Below, piece by piece: positions 25,588 through 33,173 of a stretch of DNA of 64,000 nucleotides. The notes below the pieces were generated by a model. That model worked only from the letters and a program-made list of their open reading frames with translations, was not told the DNA's origin and ran no database searches. The stretch's first letter is position 1. Every line of letters starts with the position of its first letter. The translations under genes were made by a program, and so were the position numbers. This DNA is from Clostridium_AT radicumherbarum (GTDB lineage Bacteria > Bacillota > Clostridia > Clostridiales > Clostridiaceae): contig NZ_JBJHZY010000002.1 of the NCBI RefSeq assembly GCF_045310525.1, positions 62,001 through 126,000 of the forward strand, written 5' to 3'.

Positions 25588-26571
25588 TTATAAGTGGAAT
25601 GTATTTAAAAGTCTATGGTAATAATCTAGAACATAAGGGGAGTTTATAGACTTTGCTTCAATATTTATGTCATTTTTTATGTTAAATAAATTAATTAAGG
25701 CATTTCTTTTAAGAATATTCTTACCCCTCCAGCCACAGGAGGTTAAGGCATATTTCTCTTTAAAGATTTTATTATCTATATTAATAAGCTCATGAATGCT
25801 TACATTTTTCATATGTTCAAAAGGTCTTAAAGCTTCAATTTTTGATTTATCTATTCTTTTATTAAAGGGACATACATTTTGACAGCTGTCGCAGCCAAAA
25901 ATTCTTCCCTCTAGTTTATTAAACCAGATGTCATCAATATCTTTCTTTTGTGTAATATAAGATAAACATATATTAGGCATGCTTTTAAATTTATTTATTG
26001 ATTTTGTTGGACAAGTGTCAAAACATAAAGTACATGCTCCACATTTTTGTTCCATTGGCTTATCTGGATTAAGCTTTATATCTGTGATTATTTCTCCTAG
26101 AAAGACAAAGGATCCATATTTTTCAGTAATAAGCATATTATTTTTTCCAATAAAACCAATACCACTTAAATAAGCAATATATCTTTCTGGTAGAGGATTG
26201 CTATCTACAAAGTAAACTGCTTTTCCCCCTAATAATTCTATAAATTTGCATATTTCATTTAGATAACTTGATATAACAAAATGATAATCCTTACCCCAGG
26301 TATATTTTGAAAAATAAACAGCATTCTTCTGCTCCTCATAATCAAATAAATAGGGGAAAGCAATAGAGATAATGGTTTTGCCATTTTCTAATTGAAGCTT
26401 AGGATTAATTCTTTTTTCCATGTCCTTTTCTTCAAATTCATTTTCTATATTATTTATCTTTCTATTTTCTAAAAAAGGTCTTAATTCATTAAAAGTTCTG
26501 CATTCACAAAACCCAACAGTATCAATTCCTAATTTATTACAAAAATCAATTATGCTATCTTTATAATCCAT
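25588..26571 (-). CDS. queG: Epoxyqueuosine reductase
   Basis: Cobalamin- and Fe-S-dependent reductase converting epoxyqueuosine to queuosine in tRNA. The start ATG 26571 is eight bases past AAGG, giving 327 aa. Two [4Fe-4S] ferredoxin motifs are visible: CGACTLCFDTCP near 188-199 and FGCDSCQNVCPF near 233-244. The preceding domain carries ERYIAYLSGIGFIGKNN, characteristic of the family. It is on the short side, as in other clostridia that lack the C-terminal HEAT-repeat extension. It follows cysE by 24 bases. Confidence 0.92.
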   Translation of the reverse strand: MDYKDSIIDFCNKLGIDTVGFCECRTFNELRPFLENRKINNIENEFEEKDMEKRINPKLQLENGKTIISIAFPYLFDYEEQKNAVYFSKYTWGKDYHFVISSYLNEICKFIELLGGKAVYFVDSNPLPERYIAYLSGIGFIGKNNMLITEKYGSFVFLGEIITDIKLNPDKPMEQKCGACTLCFDTCPTKSINKFKSMPNICLSYITQKKDIDDIWFNKLEGRIFGCDSCQNVCPFNKRIDKSKIEALRPFEHMKNVSIHELINIDNKIFKEKYALTSCGWRGKNILKRNALINLFNIKNDINIEAKSINSPYVLDYYHRLLNTFHL

Positions 26572-26595
26572 AAGTTTCACCTTATAATAAATTTG

Positions 26596-27180
26596 TTAAA
26601 TAACCATTTCATTATATATCTTCTGCTTTCTTCCCATGTAATCTTTAATCTCTATAATTGAGTTTGGTTTAACTAATTTTATACGAGCAGGTACTCCTAC
26701 TGCAGTAGAGTTTGCTGGTACATCCTTAAGAACAACAGCACTAGCTCCTATTTTTACATTATTACCAATATAAATAGGTCCAAGTATCTTAGCTCCTGCC
26801 CCTATTATTACATTATTTCCTACTGTAGGGTGCCTTTTTCCCTTTTCTTTGCCTGTACCGCCGAGAGTAACCCCGTGATATAAAGTGACATTGTCTCCTA
26901 TTTCTGAGGTTTCTCCAATAACAACTCCCATTCCATGATCAATAAAAAGTCCCTTACCAATTTTAGCACCTGGATGAATTTCTATTCCTGTAATGAATCT
27001 GCTTAACTGAGATATAAATCTTGCAAGAAAATATCTTTTTTTATTATATAACTTATGAGCTATTCTATGAAAAATTATAGCCTGCATACTAGGATATAAT
27101 AAAAGTACTTCAAGCTTACCCTTTGCAGCTGGATCATTTTTCATTATATTATCTATATCATATCTTATATTTTTAAACAT
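26596..27180 (-). CDS. cysE: Serine O-acetyltransferase
   Basis: Transfers acetyl from acetyl-CoA to serine, feeding cysteine synthase. The 194 aa match the short CysE form. The N-terminal helical domain holds DPAAKGKLEVLLLYP, then left-handed beta-helix hexapeptide repeats (IHPGAKIGKGLFIDHG, VVIGETSEIGDNV, GVTLGGTGKEKGKRHPTVG) carry the catalytic His pair. Downstream of cysK on the same strand with a 196-base gap that contains hairpins. The ATG at 27180 has AAAGGGGGG upstream. Confidence 0.95.
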   Translation of the reverse strand: MFKNIRYDIDNIMKNDPAAKGKLEVLLLYPSMQAIIFHRIAHKLYNKKRYFLARFISQLSRFITGIEIHPGAKIGKGLFIDHGMGVVIGETSEIGDNVTLYHGVTLGGTGKEKGKRHPTVGNNVIIGAGAKILGPIYIGNNVKIGASAVVLKDVPANSTAVGVPARIKLVKPNSIIEIKDYMGRKQKIYNEMVI

Positions 27181-27294
27181 ATAAATACCCCCCTTTCTTT
27201 AAATTAATAATTATTTGTGTTAATAATAGTAACGATATTTGATCATGATGAATTATAAATGTAGGATTTTTTCCTTAGGAAAACTATAATCTTT

Positions 27295-27329
27295 GAATGA
27301 ATTTTTTTGCTTAGCAAAAAAATTCATTC
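27295..27329. repeat. Perfect 16-bp inverted repeat between cysK and cysE
   Basis: GAATGAATTTTTTTGC (27295-27310), loop TTA, exact complement 27314-27329. A second shorter stem TTTTCC-TTA-GGAAAA lies just beside it. There is no terminal T run on the minus strand, so it may be an mRNA-processing or stabilising element in the cys operon. Confidence 0.6.
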
Positions 27330-27349
27330 TTAATTCTTAATTGTTAATT

Positions 27350-27384
27350 ATGATTAAAATGTGTTGAAAACACTTTTTAATCAT
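27350..27384 (-). terminator. Hairpin over the cysK stop codon
   Basis: Arms 27350-27365 and 27369-27384 pair with one mismatch, loop of 3, spanning the cysK stop. Only a weak T-rich tail follows, so partial read-through to cysE is likely. Confidence 0.4.
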
Positions 27385-28288
27385 AAAGTCCCATTGATAT
27401 ATATTTCTCTCCACCATCTGGGGCTACAGTTACTATTTTCTTCCCTTTTCCAAGTTCCTTTGCAAGCTTAATTGCAACTGCTACATTTGCTCCTGAAGAA
27501 ATTCCTATTAATATTCCTTCTTCTCTTGCAACAAGTCTTGCTGCTTCAAAGGCTTCTTCTTCTGTTACAGTTAGTACTTTATCTACAACTTCTATATTAT
27601 AGATGTCTGGTATAAAGCCAGCCCCTATACCTTGAATCTTATGTGAGCCTGGCTGTCCTCCTGATAAAACTGGTGACTTTTCTGGCTCAACAGCTAATAC
27701 CATAACTTCTGGTTTTAATTCTTTAAGTCTCTTACCTACTCCTGATATAGTTCCACCAGTTCCTACTCCTGCTATAAACATATTTAAATCATTTACGTCT
27801 TTAACAATTTCTTCAGCTGTAGTTGCATAATGCTTATTAGGATTTGCTACATTTGTGAACTGTTGTGGTATAAAATAGCCCTTTTGTCCTTCAGCTATTT
27901 CAATTGCTTTAGCAATTGCGCCCTTCATGCCTTTAGCACCTTCAGTAAGCACAAGTTCAGCGCCATAGGCCCTTATTAAGCTTCTTCTTTCAATGCTCAT
28001 AGTTTCCGGCATAACAATTATTACTCTATAGCCTTTTAATTTACCTATCATAGCTAAAGCTATACCAGTGTTACCGCTAGTTGGTTCAACAATAGTATCT
28101 CCTTTTTTTAAAAGCCCAAGTTCCTCTGCTTTTTCAATCATTCCTAAAGCTGCTCTATCCTTTACACTTCCAGCTGGATTTTGTTTTTCTAATTTCAAAT
28201 AGATTTCAGCCATATCTTCATTTACTATGTTGTTTAATTTTAATATTGGTGTATTTCCTACCATTTCTAAAGCATTATTAAATATCAT
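27377..28288 (-). CDS. cysK: Cysteine synthase A (O-acetylserine sulfhydrylase)
   Basis: PLP enzyme making cysteine from O-acetylserine and sulfide. The start ATG 28288 has AAAGGAGG seven bases upstream, giving 303 aa. A longer in-frame opening at 28315 would begin inside the upstream repeat and is rejected. Lys43 in NPAGSVKDRA binds PLP, TSGNTGI binds substrate, and GTGGTISG binds the phosphate. It is controlled by a Cys T-box leader ending at 28622, with two tandem structured repeats between the terminator and the start codon. cysE, its metabolic partner, is next downstream. Confidence 0.96.
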   Translation of the reverse strand: MIFNNALEMVGNTPILKLNNIVNEDMAEIYLKLEKQNPAGSVKDRAALGMIEKAEELGLLKKGDTIVEPTSGNTGIALAMIGKLKGYRVIIVMPETMSIERRSLIRAYGAELVLTEGAKGMKGAIAKAIEIAEGQKGYFIPQQFTNVANPNKHYATTAEEIVKDVNDLNMFIAGVGTGGTISGVGKRLKELKPEVMVLAVEPEKSPVLSGGQPGSHKIQGIGAGFIPDIYNIEVVDKVLTVTEEEAFEAARLVAREEGILIGISSGANVAVAIKLAKELGKGKKIVTVAPDGGEKYISMGLYD

Positions 28289-28295
28289 TTTAATT

Positions 28296-28386
28296 CCTCC
28301 TTTTAGTCGGAACACTGAGTAGTTTAGGACTACTCGCTCCCGCTCGCAAAACTACTCGTTAAAGCCCATTTAGGGCTTTAACCTCC
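28296..28386 (-). repeat. Structured intergenic repeat, cysK-proximal copy
   Basis: Unit bounded by GGAGG at both ends (period about 86). In mRNA sense: GGAGG, hairpin TTAAAGCCC-TAAAT-GGGCTTTAA, then a stem GAGTAGTTT...AAACTACTC with a second GAGTAGT in its loop, then TTCCGACTAAAAGGAGG. The terminal GGAGG is the cysK Shine-Dalgarno. Confidence 0.8.
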
Positions 28387-28469
28387 TTTTAGTCGGAACA
28401 CAGGGTAATTTAACCCATTCGCTCCGCTTACAAATTACCCGCAAAAGCCAATTTATGGCTTTTGCCTCC
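28382..28469 (-). repeat. Structured intergenic repeat, cysK-distal copy
   Basis: Tandem copy of the preceding unit (period about 83): GGAGG, hairpin CAAAAGCCA-TAAAT-TGGCTTTTG, stem GGGTAATTT...AAATTACCC, and a GTTCCGACTAAAAGGAGG end. Stem bases differ from the proximal copy but pairing is kept. Confidence 0.8.
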
Positions 28470-28621
28470 TTAATTCAGTACTCAGCTATTATAAATTACT
28501 GAATCCCCTGTATTCTTTTTTTGAACGTAAAGATCATTAAAATTTACGCTGCTAAATAATTTAATTTATAAATTTTAATTATTATTTTATATAATGTGCA
28601 CTTTTATATAAAATAATAAAT

Positions 28622-28915
28622 AAAAAAACTCCGCCTCTTATAATAATAAGAGACGAAGTATATACTCCGCGGTTCCACTCTAATTGGATAAAATCCCACT
28701 TTAAATCAAGCACAATCATGCTCTATCACTATAACGGGTGAATCCGATGACTTCTACTTTATAAATACAAAGTATTTATAGTTCGATTCATAACTCCAAA
28801 GGGCACTTCTCTTAAATTTATTCATAAAAGTCCTCTCAGCTATGGACCTTCTCTCTGTATGTTCCATTTAAGTTACTTTCCTTCTTCACTGCATTTCCGA
28901 CTGTTTTACTATGAT
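28622..28915 (-). promoter_or_regulatory. T-box leader, tRNA-Cys responsive, upstream of cysK
   Basis: T-box sequence AGAGTGGAACCGCGG at 28667-28681, followed by a terminator (28628-28659) ending in seven T residues. Stem I contains AGTA and GAAG-TGC; TGC at 28803-28805 would be the Cys specifier. The variable T-box base is A (TGGAACC), matching the U73 discriminator of tRNA-Cys. This fits the cysK/cysE context. Confidence 0.88.
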
Positions 28916-28927
28916 ATCTATATTTTT

Positions 28928-28955
28928 ATTATATACTCTTTTAGGTAATTGTCAA
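28928..28955 (-). promoter_or_regulatory. Promoter of the cys T-box operon
   Basis: Consensus TTGACA (28950-28955), 16-base spacer, TATAAT (28928-28933) on the minus strand. Confidence 0.8.
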
Positions 28956-28969
28956 CCCTTTAATATATT

Positions 28970-29002
28970 AAAGTTTAAATTTTTTCATAAAATTTAAACT
29001 TT
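28970..29002 (-). terminator. Hairpin downstream of sleB
   Basis: Perfect 14-bp AT-rich inverted repeat AAAGTTTAAATTTT (28970-28983) with 28989-29002, loop of 5, between the sleB stop and the cys promoter. Likely a weak terminator. Confidence 0.5.
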
Positions 29003-29053
29003 TTAAATTTTAATTCAAGATATTCATACTGTATAAATCAGATGTTCTTTCTT

Positions 29054-29779
29054 TTAGCTGCAAAATCTATGACTTCCAATAATTTTAATTAGAGGTCTCG
29101 ACCATATCCAAGCACTTGTAGCTGTAGCAGGATTAAAATAATAAAGTGCACCTCCTGAAGGATCCCATCCGTTAAGGGCATCTCTTGCAGCCTTTATTGA
29201 AGAAGTTTCTAGCTGAGCATTTATCTGGCCATCAACAATAGCTGTAAATGCTCCAGGCTGATAGATTACTCCTGCTATGGTGCTTGGAAATCTTGAATCT
29301 CTTGTTCTATTCATTATAACGGCTCCAACAGCTACTTGACCTTCATAGGGCTCTCCTCTGGCTTCACCATTTATAAGCCTTGCAAGCAGCATTACATCGT
29401 TACTATTGGTGTTGTCATTACTGTTGTTGCTTGAAGTATTTGTACCAGTACTATACTGCCCAGCATTTATACCTAATGCATTTAAGGTATTGTCTCCTGC
29501 TATTCCATCTACATTTAGTCCATTTACAGACTGAAAGCTTCTTACCGCTAAATAAGTACCATAGCCATATATTCCATCCAAACCTCCATTATAATATCCC
29601 CAAGCCTTTAATCTTCTTTGAATTTCAACAACTATATTCCCCCGTGAACCCCACTTATAACTAACTGCGCCAACTGGATTCTTCAATGGGTAAAAATAGT
29701 TAGAAGAAATAAAGTATGTACACATGATTACAACTAAATACAAGGCTATTTTTTTAAAACTAAAAACTTTCTTAATCAT
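29054..29779 (-). CDS. sleB: Spore cortex-lytic enzyme, SleB type
   Basis: Germination hydrolase that degrades muramic-lactam cortex peptidoglycan. The 241 aa comprise an N-terminal membrane/signal segment (about 10-27), a peptidoglycan-binding domain (WGSRGNIVVEIQRRLKAWGYYNGGLDGIYGYGT, near 43-75), a Ser/Asn/Thr-rich linker and a C-terminal Hydrolase_2 domain. The latter has catalytic Glu in RLINGEARGEPYEGQVAVGAV and FPSTIAGVIYQPGAFTAI. The ATG at 29779 has AGGAGG upstream. No ypeB gene is adjacent. Forespore expression (sigma-G) is expected but no convincing promoter was seen. Confidence 0.93.
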   Translation of the reverse strand: MIKKVFSFKKIALYLVVIMCTYFISSNYFYPLKNPVGAVSYKWGSRGNIVVEIQRRLKAWGYYNGGLDGIYGYGTYLAVRSFQSVNGLNVDGIAGDNTLNALGINAGQYSTGTNTSSNNSNDNTNSNDVMLLARLINGEARGEPYEGQVAVGAVIMNRTRDSRFPSTIAGVIYQPGAFTAIVDGQINAQLETSSIKAARDALNGWDPSGGALYYFNPATATSAWIWSRPLIKIIGSHRFCS

Positions 29780-29879
29780 TAAAGCACCTCCTATTCCCTG
29801 GTGAAAAATATCAGGAATGATTTTTTTAAATAGGTATGCTTATTTTGTGCTTTTTTTCTAAATTAATGCACTACAAAAT

Positions 29880-29911
29880 ATAAAACCCTGGTAGTATTTA
29901 AACTACCAGGG
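29880..29911 (-). terminator. Terminator of NRAMP-family gene
   Basis: Perfect 10-bp stem CCCTGGTAGT (29886-29895) with 29902-29911, followed on the minus strand by TTTTATATTTTG. Confidence 0.9.
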
Positions 29912-29929
29912 CATAATACAAAGCAAAAT

Positions 29930-31156
29930 TTAAATAAAACTTCCTACAAAAGCTGCAATAGTGAGAAATATTATTAGAATTACTGTAGCTCTTGCAATAA
30001 GATTTTGTAATTTATTATTTGTATGTTCTCCCATCAGTTCTTTGTCATTTATAAGATTTAGCATAAATATAAGAATGACAGGACTTAACACACCTGCAAG
30101 CTGCTGTGTTGCTAATATTATTTTTATAAGTGAAATCCCTGGAATTAGGACTATTAAGCCACTTACAATAATAATAGACAGCAGTAGTCCAAAAAATATT
30201 GGTGCATCTTTCAATTTATTATCAAGACCACTCTCAAAACCAAAGGCCTCGCAAATAGCATAGGATGTTGAAAGAGGAATAACAAAACAGGCTAAAAGTG
30301 AGGCCCCAAACAAACCAATGGCAAACAATATAAAAGAATAATCACCTGCTAAGGGTTTTAATGCTAAGGCAGCATCTTGAGCTGTATTGATTTTTATTCC
30401 AAACTTATATAAAGTTTCTGCAGTACAGACAGTTATAAATAAAGCTGTTAATATTCCCCAAAGAGTTCCAAAATATACATCTAATTGCTCATACTTATAA
30501 TTTTTAAGTGTTATTCCTTTATCAACTATTGAAGATTGCAGATAAAACTGCATATAGGGCGTTATAGTTGTACCCACCATTCCAATTAATGTAAGTGCAT
30601 AATCCTTGGTGAATTTTGCATTTGGTTTCACAACACTAGAAAAAACTCCTCCCCAATGCGGTTTAACTAAAAAAGCAGTAATTACATAGCCTATAAAAGT
30701 AAGAGTAAGTCCTAAAAATACTTTCTCAGCTGTAGAGTAATTCCCTTTAAAGAGAATAAATGGGATCATAAAAATAATTATGGGTATAGTCATATATTTG
30801 CTTAGATGAAATAACTCCATACTCGCAGCAATTCCAGCAAAGTCTCCTATACAAACCCCAACGTTAGCAATTAATAGTACAGCCATAGCCAAAAACGCTA
30901 ACTTTACTCCATATCTTTCTCGAATTAAATCTGCTAATCCCTTTCCAGTTACTACAGCCATTCTTGAATTCATCTCTTGAATAACAGCAAGACCTATTCC
31001 AATAGCAAATAATCCCCAGAGCATTGAATACCCATATTGTGCACCTACCACTGAATAAGTAGTTACTCCGCCAGCATCATTTCCTGCATTTGCTGTTATA
31101 AAACCAGGCCCAAGGATACTTAAAACTATTAAAAATGTGCTCCATCTATTTTTCAT
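29930..31156 (-). CDS. NRAMP-related divalent metal transporter, probably Mg2+ (NrmT-like)
   Basis: Membrane transporter of 408 aa with eleven hydrophobic helices. Helix 1 has GPGFITANAGNDAGG (16-30), where canonical DPGN reads DAGG. Helix 6 has GTTITPY (195-201) where canonical NRAMPs have a Met-Pro-His motif. Loss of the soft-metal methionine and placement downstream of an M-box plus an MgtE_N/CBS gene match NRAMP-related Mg2+ transporters described in Clostridium acetobutylicum. Function as Mg2+ importer is inferred from these points; Mn2+ remains possible. The ATG at 31156 has GAAGG upstream, 52 bases past the preceding gene. Confidence 0.85.
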   Translation of the reverse strand: MKNRWSTFLIVLSILGPGFITANAGNDAGGVTTYSVVGAQYGYSMLWGLFAIGIGLAVIQEMNSRMAVVTGKGLADLIRERYGVKLAFLAMAVLLIANVGVCIGDFAGIAASMELFHLSKYMTIPIIIFMIPFILFKGNYSTAEKVFLGLTLTFIGYVITAFLVKPHWGGVFSSVVKPNAKFTKDYALTLIGMVGTTITPYMQFYLQSSIVDKGITLKNYKYEQLDVYFGTLWGILTALFITVCTAETLYKFGIKINTAQDAALALKPLAGDYSFILFAIGLFGASLLACFVIPLSTSYAICEAFGFESGLDNKLKDAPIFFGLLLSIIIVSGLIVLIPGISLIKIILATQQLAGVLSPVILIFMLNLINDKELMGEHTNNKLQNLIARATVILIIFLTIAAFVGSFI

Positions 31157-31208
31157 TTATTCAACCTTCTTTCTTTAAGGTTAAGCAGCATAAGAAATCT
31201 TATACCTA

Positions 31209-32450
31209 TTAACTAACCTTTTTAAATTTTCTTCTCCAGGTTGGAAGAAATACTTCGTCGACTAGGTCGCTCATTATTACAATACCGCAAAGTTTATCTT
31301 CCTCATCAACAACTGGAATAGAAAGAAGGCCGTATTTTACTGAAAGCTCAATAGAATCATTCATACTTTCAGTATCAATAATTTTTATAACATTTGTATC
31401 CATTATTTCTCTTAATTTTTTTTCTGGAGATGATACTACTAAATCCCTAAGAGAAACAACTCCCTGAAGCTTATCGTTCTCATCTATAATATAAATGTAG
31501 TATGCAACCTCATTATCTGGCTTAAGTTCTCTTAAACGTTCGATGGTTTGCTCAGCAGTAATATTTACATCAAAAGCTATGAATTCCTTATTCATAATAC
31601 TTCCTACAGTTTCATCTTCATACTCCATAAGCTCTCTGACTTCTTCTGCATCTTCTTTTTCCATGTTATTTAAGAGCTCTTCAGCCTTATGCTCGCCAAG
31701 TCCATCTAGAATGTCAGCAACTTCATCAGCAGGCATTTCTTCTAGAATATCTGCAACCTTATCGGGTGACATTTTGTTTAAAATATTTACTTGAGCCTTT
31801 TCTTCCATTTCTTCTAAAACATCTGCTGCCTTTGCATTATCAAGGCTTGAAAAAATGGCCATACCTGTATTTGTATCAAAGTCCTCTATTATATCTGCTA
31901 AATCTGATGGGTGAAGAATTGAAAGTTTATTGTAACTTTTTGATAATTGAATATCATTACTTGCAAAAGTTGTTTGAACATCGTTCCAAAGCATAAGTTT
32001 ACTGGAAATATCAAATCCAATTCTTTTTAAAGGTTTTGCAAGTCCTAGTCTTCTAAGAATACCCTCTGTACCAATATCAACAGCAATTACAAAAAGACCG
32101 GAAGATAAATTAGCAAGTCTAATGTCGTTTACCCTTACAACTTTTCTTCCGTTAACATCTATAATTTGTCTGTCCAAAACATGGCTTCCAAGTAGCATTA
32201 TATTGCTTACATCTATATCTCTTATAGCGCTGCAAACTAATACATATTGTCCTTTCTCTTTAGTAACATTTACATTATTCCAATCTAAATATCTTATACC
32301 TTCACCAGTTTTTACTTTAACACCAATTACCTTAGGGTTTTTTATGTCATTATTAACAGCAAAATCCTTTATTCTTCCTATAACCTGATGATCAGAGGTA
32401 TAAATTTTATTACCTAAAATTCTACTTAAATAAAAACTATTCATTACCAT
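31209..32450 (-). CDS. PRC-barrel, MgtE_N and CBS-pair protein (magnesium-sensing partner)
   Basis: Soluble 413-aa protein; start ATG 32450, seven bases after GGAGG, rejecting a longer frame to 32507. It has two PRC-barrel-like segments at the N-terminus (FYLSRILGNKIYTSDHQVIGRIKDF and DVNGRKVVRVNDI), an MgtE N-terminal superhelical domain with repeated VADILEEMPADEVADIL (about 215-290), and two CBS domains to the end. No membrane channel follows, unlike true MgtE. It is the first gene behind the M-box and likely regulates the adjacent transporter in response to Mg2+; that role is inferred. Confidence 0.88.
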   Translation of the reverse strand: MVMNSFYLSRILGNKIYTSDHQVIGRIKDFAVNNDIKNPKVIGVKVKTGEGIRYLDWNNVNVTKEKGQYVLVCSAIRDIDVSNIMLLGSHVLDRQIIDVNGRKVVRVNDIRLANLSSGLFVIAVDIGTEGILRRLGLAKPLKRIGFDISSKLMLWNDVQTTFASNDIQLSKSYNKLSILHPSDLADIIEDFDTNTGMAIFSSLDNAKAADVLEEMEEKAQVNILNKMSPDKVADILEEMPADEVADILDGLGEHKAEELLNNMEKEDAEEVRELMEYEDETVGSIMNKEFIAFDVNITAEQTIERLRELKPDNEVAYYIYIIDENDKLQGVVSLRDLVVSSPEKKLREIMDTNVIKIIDTESMNDSIELSVKYGLLSIPVVDEEDKLCGIVIMSDLVDEVFLPTWRRKFKKVS

Positions 32451-32624
32451 AGCGCATCCTCCTTTTTCTTTGGAGAATGACTGAAGGTTATTTAATAAAC
32501 AGTACACTCCCCAAATAATATTTAATTTTTATATAACTGTAATAGGGACCACTGTCCATTAAAAAAATCACCTTCCTTAATTATTCTTCAAACTACACAA
32601 AATATTATGCAATTTTGATGTTGA

Positions 32625-32826
32625 AATAAAAAAGAGCCCAAAAAGGCTCTAAAATTCAACAATAGTTTTCTAATTCTCGTTGAGTTTTAGCACTATACAG
32701 CGTATGACTAAAAGTCCAGCTACACTAAGTAAAACCTTAATTCGGTAGTACCTGTTGACCCATTGGCATCTCTCGATGTTTCCGGGTAGTAGCGTATGTC
32801 CATATAGGAGCCTCACCTAACAAACA
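32625..32826 (-). promoter_or_regulatory. M-box (ykoK) magnesium riboswitch
   Basis: In mRNA sense the element opens with TTAGGTGAGGCTCCTATATGG (complement around 32799-32819), a hallmark of the M-box. It continues with ACGCTACTACCC and GATGCCAATGGG, and ends in terminator AGAGCC/GGCTCT (32633-32650) with a T run. Mg2+ binding should promote termination upstream of the MgtE_N/CBS-transporter pair. Confidence 0.92.
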
Positions 32827-32846
32827 ATATTTTCTTTTCACTAACT

Positions 32847-32874
32847 ATTATAGTACAAAAAAGTTTAAATGCAA
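32847..32874 (-). promoter_or_regulatory. Promoter of the M-box operon
   Basis: TTGCAT (32869-32874), 16-base spacer, TATAAT (32847-32852) on the minus strand, about 20 bases before the riboswitch. Confidence 0.6.
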
Positions 32875-33173
32875 CTATATTTTGCAAAAAATAATTAAAT
32901 TTCCTCGATTTTTTATATTAGGTTTCTCTTGGTAATGTTTTCACCATTATTTCTCTTGTTTTATTTGATTATCTTAATGTTCATTTACTAAAATTGTTTT
33001 TTTATATTAGCGTATTCATTTTTCATAATATATCCTCACTAGAATATTAATATTTGACTTCATCCTAATAATAAAATAGATTTTATTATAACAAGTATTA
33101 TGCTAATATATTAAGAGAATTTATAAAATGTTTATTTCACTGCCTTTAAGTGAAATGAGAGGATGATATCTAA
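32875..33173. other. Divergent intergenic region, nothing further seen
   Basis: AT-rich gap between the M-box promoter and the YgiQ gene. No ORF with a ribosome binding site, hairpin with T run or strong promoter was found, apart from GAGAGG just before the YgiQ start. Confidence 0.5.

Noticed and set aside
29780..29885. Sigma-G promoter for sleB
   Set aside because: A GCATA box is present, but no matching -10 element at proper spacing could be identified with confidence.
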